Positions 34,181-42,703 of a stretch of 64,000 nt of DNA are shown piece after piece. Both the position numbers and the translations under genes were made by a program. Below the pieces are notes generated by a model, which did no database searches, had not been told where the DNA came from, and saw only the letters and a program-made list of their open reading frames with translations. This DNA is from Magnetovibrio sp. GTDB taxonomy: Bacteria > Pseudomonadota > Alphaproteobacteria > Rhodospirillales > Magnetovibrionaceae. How positions within the stretch are numbered: position 1 is the stretch's first letter; each line of letters begins with the position of its first letter. The DNA is taken from NCBI GenBank assembly GCA_026196495.1, contig JAPHSY010000020.1, positions 62,001 to 126,000 of the forward strand, in the 5' to 3' direction.

Positions 34181-34510
34181 ATGGCTTACAAAGATTTGGA
34201 ACTGACGGAAAAAGGTTTCTTGGTCAATATTGAAGACTGGAACGAAGAAGTTGCTGCTGAAATTGCCGCAACAGAAGATATTCCGGAAATGACCGACAAA
34301 CATTGGGATTTGGTAAAGTTTTTGCGTGATGAATACATCAACAACAATGCCAACCAGCCCAACGAACGCAAAATGGTGAAAGCCATGGGCGAAATTTGGG
34401 GTGCTAAGCCGTCCACCAAGGATCTGTATGCTTTGTTCCCGATGCAGCCGTCCAAACAAGCCACCAAAATTGCAGGCCTGCCAGAAACCAAACGCAAGGG
34501 TGGCTACTAA
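34181..34510 (+). CDS. DsrC/TusE-family protein lacking both conserved cysteines
   Basis: 109 residues of the DsrC/TusE family, small sulfur-carrier proteins. Typical features are MAYKDLELTEKGFLVNIEDWNEEVA, EMTDKHWDLVKFLRDEY, and the C-terminal KPSTKDLYALFPMQPSKQATKIAGLPETKR. In canonical DsrC the CKIAGL cysteine and the penultimate cysteine (GCV end) form the trisulfide. Here the first is replaced (QATKIAG) and the end is KGGY, so no cysteine is present at all. It therefore cannot carry persulfide by the known mechanism and may be regulatory or structural, as proposed for cysteine-less family members. A terminator follows at 34532. Confidence 0.88.
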   Translation: MAYKDLELTEKGFLVNIEDWNEEVAAEIAATEDIPEMTDKHWDLVKFLRDEYINNNANQPNERKMVKAMGEIWGAKPSTKDLYALFPMQPSKQATKIAGLPETKRKGGY

Positions 34511-34531
34511 GCTCTATAAGCCTTGAATGTT

Positions 34532-34567
34532 AAAAATCCCTCGTCCAAGTGGCGGGGGATTTTTTTT
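34532..34567 (+). terminator. Terminator after the DsrC/TusE-like gene
   Basis: A 12-bp stem with one T-G pair (AAAAATCCC... with GGGATTTTT) is followed by a T-run. Confidence 0.75.
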
Positions 34568-34577
34568 ATGTATCAGT

Positions 34578-34886
34578 TTATTTGGCTTTTTCTAAAGTGT
34601 CCCAAAAGGGGGTTCCTGAAAGTTCGGGGTACTCATCCACCAGTTCGGTATGTATATCGGTGAAGTAAAAATCGTAAACGGTTTGGCGTTCATGCGCTAA
34701 GGGTGTGGCGCAATAGCACACTTCATTCCATTGTACAGAGCCATCGTCTTGAATTTTTGCGCGCTGCATAGAGGCAACGATTTCGCGTCCATCCGGCTCT
34801 TGCTTGGCGATGGTTCCGTCCGACAAAGCCACATAAAACCGTGATAGGTTTTCAGGTATGGGTTGGGCTATGACGGTGTACTTCAT
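34578..34886 (-). CDS. Hypothetical protein
   Basis: 102 residues. I do not recognise the family. It begins MKYTVIAQPIPENLSRFYVALSDGTIAKQEPDGREIVASM, has one Cys-x-Cys pair (EVCYCATPL) and ends with a Phe/Tyr-rich helix (ERQTVYDFYFTDIHTELVDEYPELSG). It lies 8 bases downstream of the TAXI-type gene on the same strand, so cotranscription is likely. Confidence 0.55.
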   Translation of the reverse strand: MKYTVIAQPIPENLSRFYVALSDGTIAKQEPDGREIVASMQRAKIQDDGSVQWNEVCYCATPLAHERQTVYDFYFTDIHTELVDEYPELSGTPFWDTLEKAK

Positions 34887-34894
34887 GGCTCTGA

Positions 34895-36163
34895 TTATTC
34901 ATTCTCTAGATCTCGCATCACTTGGTCGATGTGCAGGCGTAAATTATACACCTCATCGCTATACGAAAGGGGAACATTCAGCTCTCTGACCTCATTTCGC
35001 ATGTTTGTCAGTTGCTCCATTAGTTGTGCTTGCGTGATGACACTTTCTGCAGCGAGAACTTCATGCTCAATGCGGATTAAATCTTTGTACCAACGATAAA
35101 TGCGTGACCGAATGCGCCACCGATAGGCTGGGGGGAAAATTTTCACCAGCGGGATCATCAGGGTGATGAGTGGGATCAACATCACTTTTAAGCGATCAAC
35201 CAGGACTGCAGCCCAAAATGGTAAATAGCGTTCCAAAAATGACGGCCCATTTTCAAAGTAACGCTGAGCATCTGCACTTAAGGGGTAGTCAAGATACTTC
35301 GGTGATGGGAACTGATCAGGTTCTTCAAAGATTCCACCCGCACGGTGGACAGTACCCGCTGTTCTGACCAGCAAGGTTTGTAATGCTGGGTGTAAATCTT
35401 CGCGTGCAGCGAGTGTTGCCGCTGGGGCCAACAGCTTGACTTGATGGTTGGGAATGTTTGCACTCAGATCAATAACGCCTTCATGCAGTGTGACGTTAGA
35501 TAGGTAGCGATGTTGGCGGGTGTAGGCTTCTGCACGTTGAAAGTTAAAAAGCTTGAGGTTGGGTTGGCGGATTAAATCCTGAACCAGGGGGGATGCGGCA
35601 GATACAACAAAAAATGCTGCGTCCACTTGGCCAGCTTTGAGCACACGTGCACTTTCGGTAGAGGTCAGTTGATGTATGTTGGGACCGTTTTCTTTGACGC
35701 CATTGAGTTTGAGCAACTGGCGTGTTATCGCCCAAGTGCCGCTGCCTTTTGCCCCGACGGCAATATTCAAGTCTTTGAGATCACTTATTTTTTGAATGTC
35801 GTGTTTATCGCGTACAAATACCCACAGGGGCTCAAAATAAAGTGAGCCAAGCGACACCACATCAGGGCTGGTGTCAGGGTTGCCGGTACCACCTTGAATG
35901 AAAGCCACATCAGCTTTACCTGAATTCAACAGATCAATATTTTCTATAGACCCGGCAGTTTCCAAAACTGTCAGAGATATACCTTGTTCAGCCAAGATAT
36001 CGCGATAGCGTTTGGCGAACGCGTTGTAGGCACCGCTAGAGCTGCCGGTTGCAATGGTGATGCGTGACGGTGGTGCCGGTTCGACAAATTGGTACGCGAA
36101 GACAAACCCTGCGATCAAGATGATCACCGAAATCACAGCAATACCTAAATTGTCTTTGTTCAT
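34895..36163 (-). CDS. TAXI-family TRAP-type solute-binding protein with extra C-terminal membrane segment
   Basis: About 422 residues from the ATG at 36163. An N-terminal membrane segment (LGIAVISVIILIAGFVFAYQF) anchors the TAXI binding domain (ITIATGSSSGAYNAFAKRYRDIL; ETAGSIENIDLLNSGKADVAFIQGG; LYFEPLWVFVRD; AVGAKGSGTWAITRQLL). After residue about 320 there is a second hydrophobic stretch (FWAAVLVDRLKVMLIPLITLMIPLVKIF) and a basic, helical tail (RSRIYRWYKDLIRIEHEVLAAE). Normal TAXI proteins are about 320-340 residues and lack this tail. No TRAP permease (DctQ/DctM-like) is near, so it may act as a membrane sensor or as an orphan binding protein. Confidence 0.8.
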   Translation of the reverse strand: MNKDNLGIAVISVIILIAGFVFAYQFVEPAPPSRITIATGSSSGAYNAFAKRYRDILAEQGISLTVLETAGSIENIDLLNSGKADVAFIQGGTGNPDTSPDVVSLGSLYFEPLWVFVRDKHDIQKISDLKDLNIAVGAKGSGTWAITRQLLKLNGVKENGPNIHQLTSTESARVLKAGQVDAAFFVVSAASPLVQDLIRQPNLKLFNFQRAEAYTRQHRYLSNVTLHEGVIDLSANIPNHQVKLLAPAATLAAREDLHPALQTLLVRTAGTVHRAGGIFEEPDQFPSPKYLDYPLSADAQRYFENGPSFLERYLPFWAAVLVDRLKVMLIPLITLMIPLVKIFPPAYRWRIRSRIYRWYKDLIRIEHEVLAAESVITQAQLMEQLTNMRNEVRELNVPLSYSDEVYNLRLHIDQVMRDLENE

Positions 36164-36241
36164 ATCATATCCTTGATGGGGCAATTGGTACCAACACAGT
36201 AACGCATCTATGCAAAAACGCTACAAATGTAGAGGCGTGAA

Positions 36242-37198
36242 TTAAGCAGCGTCCTCTTTGGTCTGAGACGTCAATTGAACGAAAATATCTTCCAGCTCTG
36301 GTTCTTGAGTTGTGAGTTCGGCAAATTTGAGCCCGGCATCTTGAATGGCGGAGATGATGTCGGATGACTTCATCTGACTGGGTTGGTATGTGAACTCTAG
36401 CTCTCGCTCATTCTTAAGCTCAACTTGGAATTGGCAGAGGCTCTCCGGAACTGCGGTGAGATCTTCGGTAAGCATGACGATGACGCGCTTGCTGTCCAAC
36501 TTGCCCATTAGGTTCTTTGTTTCGTCACAAGCAATTAATTTGCCGTGGTTGATGATGGCGATACGGTCGCACAGTTCTTCGGCTTCTTCCAGATAGTGGG
36601 TGGTGAGCAACACGGTGACGCCTTCGGCATTCAACTTGCGCACATAGGTCCAAAGCTGGCGCCGCAATTCTACGTCGACACCTGCCGTGGGTTCGTCCAA
36701 TACCAAAACCGGTGGGGTGTGGACCAAGGCTTTGGCCACCAAAAGACGGCGACGCATGCCGCCCGATAAGGTCCGTGCATAGGCATCGGATTTGTCCATC
36801 AAACCTACGGCTTCTAGAATTTCATCTGTGCGACGTTCTGATTTGGGTACACCGTAAAGACCGGCCTGAACTTCCAGGGCTTCGCGTGGGGAAAAGTACG
36901 GATCGATGTTGAGCTCTTGTGGGACAACGCCGATGGCGCGCTTTGCTGCGCGGGTGTGATCGGTGATGTCGTGGCCCCAGATTCGCACATTTCCCGATGA
37001 TTTGAGCACCAGTCCGGCCATGATATTGATCAGGGTTGATTTGCCTGCACCATTGGGTCCCAACAGACCAAAAAACGACCCGCGTGGCACGTCGAGATTT
37101 AAGCCGGATAGCGCATGCATTTCGGGGCGGCGGCCTTGGGCTTTGTAAACTTTGGATAAATCCCGAATTTCCACTGCATTTTCAGGTAGATCGGTCAC
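36242..37198 (-). CDS. ABC transporter ATP-binding protein (ABC-2 / DrrA-like)
   Basis: About 318 residues. The start is probably GTG at 37198 (VTDLPENAVEIRDLSKVYKAQG), with AAGGAG about 11 bases upstream; the longer frame to 37315 adds unconserved residues. Walker A is GLLGPNGAGKSTLIN, signature LSGGMRRRLLVAKAL, and Walker B VLVLDEPTAGVD followed by the LLTTHYLEEAEELCDRI switch region. The C-terminal extension (RVIVMLTEDLTAVPES...) is usual for ABC-2 exporter subunits. The partner permease is not next to it in this window, so the substrate is unknown. Confidence 0.88.
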   Translation of the reverse strand: MTDLPENAVEIRDLSKVYKAQGRRPEMHALSGLNLDVPRGSFFGLLGPNGAGKSTLINIMAGLVLKSSGNVRIWGHDITDHTRAAKRAIGVVPQELNIDPYFSPREALEVQAGLYGVPKSERRTDEILEAVGLMDKSDAYARTLSGGMRRRLLVAKALVHTPPVLVLDEPTAGVDVELRRQLWTYVRKLNAEGVTVLLTTHYLEEAEELCDRIAIINHGKLIACDETKNLMGKLDSKRVIVMLTEDLTAVPESLCQFQVELKNERELEFTYQPSQMKSSDIISAIQDAGLKFAELTTQEPELEDIFVQLTSQTKEDAA

Positions 37199-37359
37199 GC
37201 GTATACGGCTCCTTGAAATGCCCCAGGTGGTCCGGCTTATGTGGACATGGTATGGGCTTGGGGGATTTTTATAATGATCCAGAATGTAAGCTCTTTCAGC
37301 AAGGGCGCAAGCCACTTATATATGGATCTAGAGATTCGATTATTAAGAGGGAAATTCTT

Positions 37360-37539
37360 ATGACTGACGCGGCTCCAACCATTGTTACGACCTCCACCGT
37401 TGCCTGCGATGGCGACAACCCAGTTGGCGGTCATCCGCGTGTGTTTGTGAAAATCGATCCCGCAACCCATAAAGCGGAATGCCCGTACTGCTCCAAACAG
37501 TTTGAACTCGACCCCAACGCCAAAGTCGAAGCGCATTGA
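37360..37539 (+). CDS. Small CHCC zinc-finger protein (NDUFS6-like)
   Basis: 59 residues from the ATG at 37360, with AAGAGGGA upstream. The zinc site is spread over CDGDNPVGGHPRVFV and ECPYCSKQFEL, i.e. one Cys, one His and a CxxC pair, as in the CHCC zinc-finger family related to mitochondrial complex I subunit NDUFS6. The role in bacteria is not defined. polA starts 7 bases after its stop. Confidence 0.85.
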   Translation: MTDAAPTIVTTSTVACDGDNPVGGHPRVFVKIDPATHKAECPYCSKQFELDPNAKVEAH

Positions 37540-37546
37540 TCGGCGC

Positions 37547-40303
37547 ATGAAACACGTCTTTCTGATTGATGGTTCGGGCTTTATTTTTCGTGCCTATCAC
37601 GCTCTTCCGCCCATGTCTCGTGCGGACGGTACGCCTGTAGGTGCGGTATATGGTTTTACCGCCATGCTGATGAAGTTGGTGGAAGATAGTGATGCCGACC
37701 ATATCGCGGTGATTTTTGATCGTGCGCGAAAGACGTTTCGTTCCGACATATACCCCGAATACAAAGCTCATCGTCCACCTCCGCCGGATGATTTGATCCC
37801 CCAGTTTGAGATTGTTCGCGAAGCCACCCGCGCGCTCGGGCTCAAGGCCGTCGATATGGAAGGTTTTGAGGCTGATGACCTCATTGCCACCTATGCTAAG
37901 CAAGCGCGTGAAAAAGGGGCAAAAGTTACCATTGTATCTTCGGATAAAGATTTGATGCAGTTGGTGGGTGATGGTGTGGAAATGTATGACGCCATGAAGA
38001 AGCGCACCATCGGACCGGATGAGGTGGTGGAAAAATTTGGTGTCGGCCCTGACCGTGTAATCGATGTTCAAGCCCTGGCTGGCGACAGTGCGGATAACGT
38101 GCCGGGTGTTGAAGGTATCGGTGTAAAAACTGCGGCCCAGCTCATCAATGAATATGGTGATCTGGAAGCGGTGCTGGAAAATGCTGAAAACATCAAGCAG
38201 CCCAAACGTCGTGAGCGTTTGATAACTCAGGCCGACAATGCACGCATTTCTAAGGAGCTGGTGACACTAGATCAAGACGTGCCTGTGGATGTTGCATTGG
38301 ATGATTTCGATGTGGCAGAACCGGACGTAAGTAGTTTGCTTGCGTTTTTGCGCGAACAAAATTTCAAGTCGCTGGTGTCGAAAGTCGAAGCCCGTGGCGT
38401 TTCCATTGGCGACAACGGCAATGGTGCGGCTGAAAAAATCAATGAGGTTCCCGCAGTTCAAAAAGATTACGCCTTGGTGCAATCTGAAGATGACCTCAAA
38501 ACCTGGATCGCCCAAGCCACTGATGCAGGCTTTGTTGCCGTGGATACCGAAACCACATCGTTGGATGCGACGCAGGCCCAACTGGTGGGAGTGTCGTTGT
38601 GTGTTGAACCGGGCAAGGCCTGTTACATTCCGTTGGCACACAAAGGGGCAGAGGCCCAAGGTGATTTGTTGGGTGGTGGTGGGGCCGAAGCTGCACCCGA
38701 ACAAATCCACATGGACCGTGCGTTGGCATTGTTGAAGCCGATGCTGGAAGATCCCGGCATTCTCAAGGTCGGACAAAACTTGAAATATGATTCTGTGATC
38801 TTGGCCGAAGTCGGCATTGATCTATCCCCGGTCGATGACACCATGGTGATTTCCTATGTGTTGGAAGGCGGGCTTCACAAACACAATATGGATGAATTGG
38901 CGCGCCTGCATTTGGGGCTTGAGACCATCAAGTTCAAAGATGTTGCGGGTACGGGTAAATCACAAGTGACATTTGACTATGTCGAATTGGACAAAGCCCG
39001 TGATTATGCCGCTGAAGATGCCGACATCACATGCCGTCTATATAAAATGCTCAAACCCCGTGTGGCGGTGGAGCACATGTCCACAGTCTATGAGACTTTG
39101 GAGCGCCCGCTCATTCCTGTGTTGGCACAAATGGAACGTTACGGCATCAAGGTCGATGCCACAGAACTCAAACGTCTGTCGGATGACTTTGAAAAACGTT
39201 TGGGTGATTTGGAAATTGAAATTCATGAGATTGCGGGCGAGCCCTTCAACATTGCTTCGCCCAAACAATTGGGTGAAATCCTATTTGATAAAATGGGGAT
39301 CGAAGGTGGCAAGAAGAGCAAGAACGGTGCCTATACCACGGGTGCCGATGTGTTGGAAGGTTTGGCCGCAGATGGTCATGAATTACCGGCTCGTGTTCTG
39401 GATTGGCGCCAGCTTGCCAAGTTGAAAAGCACGTACACTGATGCCTTGATCAAACAGATCAATCCAAAGACCGGGCGGGTGCACACGTCCTTTTCCATGG
39501 CGGCCACATCGACCGGACGGTTGGCATCATCTGACCCGAACCTACAAAATATTCCGATCCGTACCGAAGAGGGCCGCAAAATCCGCAAGGCTTTCGTGGC
39601 AGAGCAGGGGCACAAGCTTCTCAGTGCCGACTATTCGCAAATTGAACTGCGCCTGTTGGCGCACGTTGCCGATATTGGTGCCTTGAAAGACGCCTTCCAT
39701 GCGGATCAAGACATCCATGCCATGACCGCGTCAGAAGTTTTTGGGGTGCCTGTCGAAGGAATGGATCCTATGGTTCGACGCAATGCCAAAGCCATCAACT
39801 TTGGCATCATCTATGGGATATCTGCATTTGGTTTGGCACGTCAGTTGGACATCCCACGTGGGGAAGCCAGTGATTACATCAAAGCCTATTTTGAAAAGTT
39901 CCCCGGCATTCGCGCCTATATGGATGAGACCAAACAGTTTGCCCAAGAACACGGTTATGTCACCACATTGTTTGGGCGCAAATGTCATGTAAGTGGTATC
40001 GGTGACAAAAATGGCATGCGTCGTGGCTTTGCTGAACGTGCCGCCATCAATGCACCAATTCAGGGCGGAGCCGCCGATATCATCAAACGCGCGATGGTGC
40101 GTGTGCCTGATGCCCTCAAAGATGCGGGCTTGGATGCCAAGATGCTACTTCAGGTCCACGATGAATTGATTTTTGAAGTGCCGGATGCACAAGTTGACGC
40201 CACCCAGGCCTTGGTCAAGAAAGTGATGGAAGGTGCGGCAAGCTTAGATGTGCCGTTGGTTGTTGATGCTGGCATTGGCGATAACTGGGATGAAGCCCAC
40301 TGA
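37547..40303 (+). CDS. polA: DNA polymerase I
   Basis: Repair and Okazaki-fragment processing polymerase. 918 residues from the ATG at 37547 (MKHVFLIDGSGFIFRAYHALPP). Domain order: 5'-3' exonuclease (DRARKTFRSDIYPEYKAHRPPPPDDL; SSDKDLMQL), 3'-5' exonuclease about 330-500 with VAVDTETTSLDATQ (the DxE motif is kept, so proofreading may be active), and polymerase about 540-918 with RLASSDPNLQNIPIRTEEGRKIR, SADYSQIELRLLAH, RRNAKAINFGIIYG and the final QVHDELIFEVP. The ORF extends back to 37502, but the canonical start is at 37547. Confidence 0.96.
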   Translation: MKHVFLIDGSGFIFRAYHALPPMSRADGTPVGAVYGFTAMLMKLVEDSDADHIAVIFDRARKTFRSDIYPEYKAHRPPPPDDLIPQFEIVREATRALGLKAVDMEGFEADDLIATYAKQAREKGAKVTIVSSDKDLMQLVGDGVEMYDAMKKRTIGPDEVVEKFGVGPDRVIDVQALAGDSADNVPGVEGIGVKTAAQLINEYGDLEAVLENAENIKQPKRRERLITQADNARISKELVTLDQDVPVDVALDDFDVAEPDVSSLLAFLREQNFKSLVSKVEARGVSIGDNGNGAAEKINEVPAVQKDYALVQSEDDLKTWIAQATDAGFVAVDTETTSLDATQAQLVGVSLCVEPGKACYIPLAHKGAEAQGDLLGGGGAEAAPEQIHMDRALALLKPMLEDPGILKVGQNLKYDSVILAEVGIDLSPVDDTMVISYVLEGGLHKHNMDELARLHLGLETIKFKDVAGTGKSQVTFDYVELDKARDYAAEDADITCRLYKMLKPRVAVEHMSTVYETLERPLIPVLAQMERYGIKVDATELKRLSDDFEKRLGDLEIEIHEIAGEPFNIASPKQLGEILFDKMGIEGGKKSKNGAYTTGADVLEGLAADGHELPARVLDWRQLAKLKSTYTDALIKQINPKTGRVHTSFSMAATSTGRLASSDPNLQNIPIRTEEGRKIRKAFVAEQGHKLLSADYSQIELRLLAHVADIGALKDAFHADQDIHAMTASEVFGVPVEGMDPMVRRNAKAINFGIIYGISAFGLARQLDIPRGEASDYIKAYFEKFPGIRAYMDETKQFAQEHGYVTTLFGRKCHVSGIGDKNGMRRGFAERAAINAPIQGGAADIIKRAMVRVPDALKDAGLDAKMLLQVHDELIFEVPDAQVDATQALVKKVMEGAASLDVPLVVDAGIGDNWDEAH

Positions 40304-40438
40304 TATCTTGTTCAAAAAGGTCTAATACTTTTGAGCCATTTATAAATGGGGGCACCTCGGTTAAGCTTAAAATACAACGGTTTATGTGAGGTTTAAGTGC
40401 TGGGGCGCTAGACAAACAAAAGTGGAGCGCGTGAAATC

Positions 40439-40951
40439 ATGCCTCTAGACGTCCGCAAATTGATATTCAGCAGACAAGAGCTGCGCTTGGCATTTCAAAA
40501 GTATGCCAAGGATAACAACATGAACGTGCCTGCGTCCCATGTTGAAGATATCGAAATTATTGATGATAAATTTAACTCAGCCGTATCGGATACCACATCA
40601 GCGGGAATTTCGGTGACGCTGCGATATACTTCGAGCGACCCTCACAATCCTATTCGTGTTCGGATAAATCAACAACAAGCCCAAGAAGCATTGGTGGTTT
40701 TGTGCCGCAGCTTGAAAATTCCAATCCCCAAGCGGGGCCAAAAGTTTTTACAAATGCATAAAAATTCTTTGGCGATGACCATCGGTATGAGCCAAGACGA
40801 TATTCGCGATTCCAGTGTCAGTCAGAGTGACCAGGGTGAAATGCCCCTGCAAACTGATGCCGTTGAGGAAGAACAATCCAAAGAAAGCCCGCCCCCCAAA
40901 TCTCCTGAAGATAACCGTAAACTGGTTCGCCCCGACCATGCGGCGCCTTAA
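40439..40951 (+). CDS. Hypothetical protein
   Basis: 170 residues. The start (MPLDVRKLIFSRQELRLAFQKYAKDN) is helical, the middle (GISVTLRYTSSDPHNPIRVRINQQQAQEALVVLCRSLKIPIPKRGQKFLQM) looks folded, and the end is low-complexity acidic/Pro-rich (VEEEQSKESPPPKSPEDNRKLVRPDHAAP). Family not recognised, though similar small proteins with a DNA-binding-like core are common in Rhodospirillales. GGAG lies upstream. No membrane segment. Confidence 0.6.
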   Translation: MPLDVRKLIFSRQELRLAFQKYAKDNNMNVPASHVEDIEIIDDKFNSAVSDTTSAGISVTLRYTSSDPHNPIRVRINQQQAQEALVVLCRSLKIPIPKRGQKFLQMHKNSLAMTIGMSQDDIRDSSVSQSDQGEMPLQTDAVEEEQSKESPPPKSPEDNRKLVRPDHAAP

Positions 40952-40963
40952 ACTATGGGTCCA

Positions 40964-41593
40964 TCATGCGTAGTAAACACGCAGGTTGTGGTACACCCGA
41001 ACACCTAACAAAACGGCTAAGATGGCGATGTGAATCAATGGTTCACGCAGATCGGCTTTGACCATCCATATGTAGTGTAGGCACCCTAGAACGCCAGCCC
41101 AGTATACCAACTTGTGCAAGCGTTTCCACGCTTGAACCCCCATCCGTTTAATCGCGCCATTCCATGATGTTGCGGCTAAGGCTGAGATGATCAAGAAGGC
41201 AACAAAGCCCGCAGTGATGAATTTGCGTTTGAGGATATCGCGCCAAATATCGCCCCAGTCAAAGAACTGATCGATGGCCACATAGTTGGTGATGTGAAGC
41301 GCGACATAGGCAAAAGCCCAAAGCCCCAACATGCGCCGCATACGCACTGGCCAAGTCAGCCCAAACATCAGCTTTAGGGGTGTTACGGCGAGTGTCACCA
41401 ACAAGATGCGCAACGCCCAATCGCCCAAAAAACGATTGATGGCTTCAATGGGGTTTGCCCCCAGGCCACCCGTAAGCGCCGATCCAATCAACCAAGCAAG
41501 CGGTGCAGCCATCAGGCCAAACATCAGCCACCACTTAGCCCGGTAGGGCATGGAAAATGATAAACGATTCATGGTATCAACGTTTGTGCTCAT
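40964..41593 (-). CDS. msrQ: MsrQ, haem-binding membrane subunit of methionine sulfoxide reductase
   Basis: Polytopic membrane protein that delivers quinol electrons to MsrP. 209 residues, usual length. Six hydrophobic segments are visible (for example WLMFGLMAAPLAWLIGSAL; RMLGLWAFAYVALHITNYVAI; FLIISALAATS). The haem-ligand histidines are in FAYVALHIT and HKLVYWAGVLGCLHYIW. Its start overlaps the msrP stop (ATGA at 41590-41593), confirming the pair. Confidence 0.92.
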   Translation of the reverse strand: MSTNVDTMNRLSFSMPYRAKWWLMFGLMAAPLAWLIGSALTGGLGANPIEAINRFLGDWALRILLVTLAVTPLKLMFGLTWPVRMRRMLGLWAFAYVALHITNYVAIDQFFDWGDIWRDILKRKFITAGFVAFLIISALAATSWNGAIKRMGVQAWKRLHKLVYWAGVLGCLHYIWMVKADLREPLIHIAILAVLLGVRVYHNLRVYYA

Positions 41594-42555
41594 CAGAAAT
41601 ATTTTGCCAAGTCCATGCCACTATAAAGATGCGCGACGTCTTCACCATAGCCGTTGAACATCAAAGTGGGTTGTTTGAAAAATGAACCAATGCGGCGTTC
41701 TTTGGCTTGGGACCAACGTGGGTGTGAAACTTCAGGGTTTACGTTGGCATAAAAGCCGTACTCGCGTGGGGCGGAAACGTTCCAAGAGGTTGGCGGTTCT
41801 TTTTCGGTGAACGTGATTTTGACAATTGATTTAATCCCTTTGAACCCGTATTTCCACGGTATGATCAAACGGATTGGTGCCCCGTTTTGGGGTGGCATAA
41901 CCTCACCATATACACCCGTTGCCAAAAGTGTCAGGGGGTTCATGGCTTCATCCATACGCAGGCCTTCGACATACGGCCATTGCAATACGTTACGGTTTTG
42001 TCCCGGCATTTGCTTGGGGTCATGTAGGGTTTCGAATGCAATATACTTGGCCCGCGATGTGGGTTCTAAACGCTTAATGATATCGGCCAGGGTGACACCG
42101 ACCCACGGCACCACCATTGACCAGGTTTCGACGCAACGGTGGCGGTAAATACGATGTTCCATTTGATGGGGGCGCAGCAAATCCTCCACATCATAGATGC
42201 CGGGATTATTCACCTCACCGGCAATTTCAACTGTCCAAGGCTTGGTTTTGAAATCTAAGGCATTGTCGTAAGGGTCGCCCTTATTGGTGCCGAATTCATA
42301 AAAATTATTGTATTGGGTGACGTCGTCATAGGGGGTCAGCTCTTCGTCGGTGGTGTATTGGCTTTGCACCACGTTGGGGAGTTTTTCACCACGTACCCAA
42401 GCGGCGAAGGCGTCTCGACCTAAGAGGGAGCCCGCAATGCCACCTGTAATCACGGCTGCCGTACCCTTCATAAAGCGTCGGCGCTCTTTGTAGATGTTCT
42501 CAGGTGTGGCGTCCGATTCGCTCAACTGCCAGGACTTGGGGATCTTGATCAGCAT
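41593..42555 (-). CDS. msrP: MsrP, molybdopterin methionine sulfoxide reductase catalytic subunit
   Basis: Periplasmic enzyme that repairs oxidised methionine in envelope proteins. 320 residues. A Tat-type signal is present (KERRRFMKGTAAVITGGIAG), consistent with export after cofactor loading. The molybdenum-ligand Cys is in YRHRCVETWSMVVPWVGV. Other hallmarks: IYDVEDLLRPHQMEHRIYRHR, FETLHDPKQMPGQ and IIPWKYGFKGIKSIVKITF. It is followed by msrQ in the same operon. Divergent from the GST gene. Confidence 0.94.
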   Translation of the reverse strand: MLIKIPKSWQLSESDATPENIYKERRRFMKGTAAVITGGIAGSLLGRDAFAAWVRGEKLPNVVQSQYTTDEELTPYDDVTQYNNFYEFGTNKGDPYDNALDFKTKPWTVEIAGEVNNPGIYDVEDLLRPHQMEHRIYRHRCVETWSMVVPWVGVTLADIIKRLEPTSRAKYIAFETLHDPKQMPGQNRNVLQWPYVEGLRMDEAMNPLTLLATGVYGEVMPPQNGAPIRLIIPWKYGFKGIKSIVKITFTEKEPPTSWNVSAPREYGFYANVNPEVSHPRWSQAKERRIGSFFKQPTLMFNGYGEDVAHLYSGMDLAKYF

Positions 42556-42703
42556 AGGGGGGGCTCCCAGAAAAGTTTCGAATGGTTATAACTTAATGCT
42601 TTAATGCGGCGGTTTCATGGTGTTATTCGTTAGAGTCACAAGAAGGTTACAGAGATTGTTTAGGGTATATTTCCATTAACGATTGGTGGTGTATAAGGAT
42701 TTT

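Noticed and set aside
37036-37359. Upstream extension of the zinc-finger gene and long upstream extension of the ABC gene
   Set aside because: The added residues are unconserved, and better starts with ribosome sites exist (37360 on the plus strand, 37198 on the minus strand).
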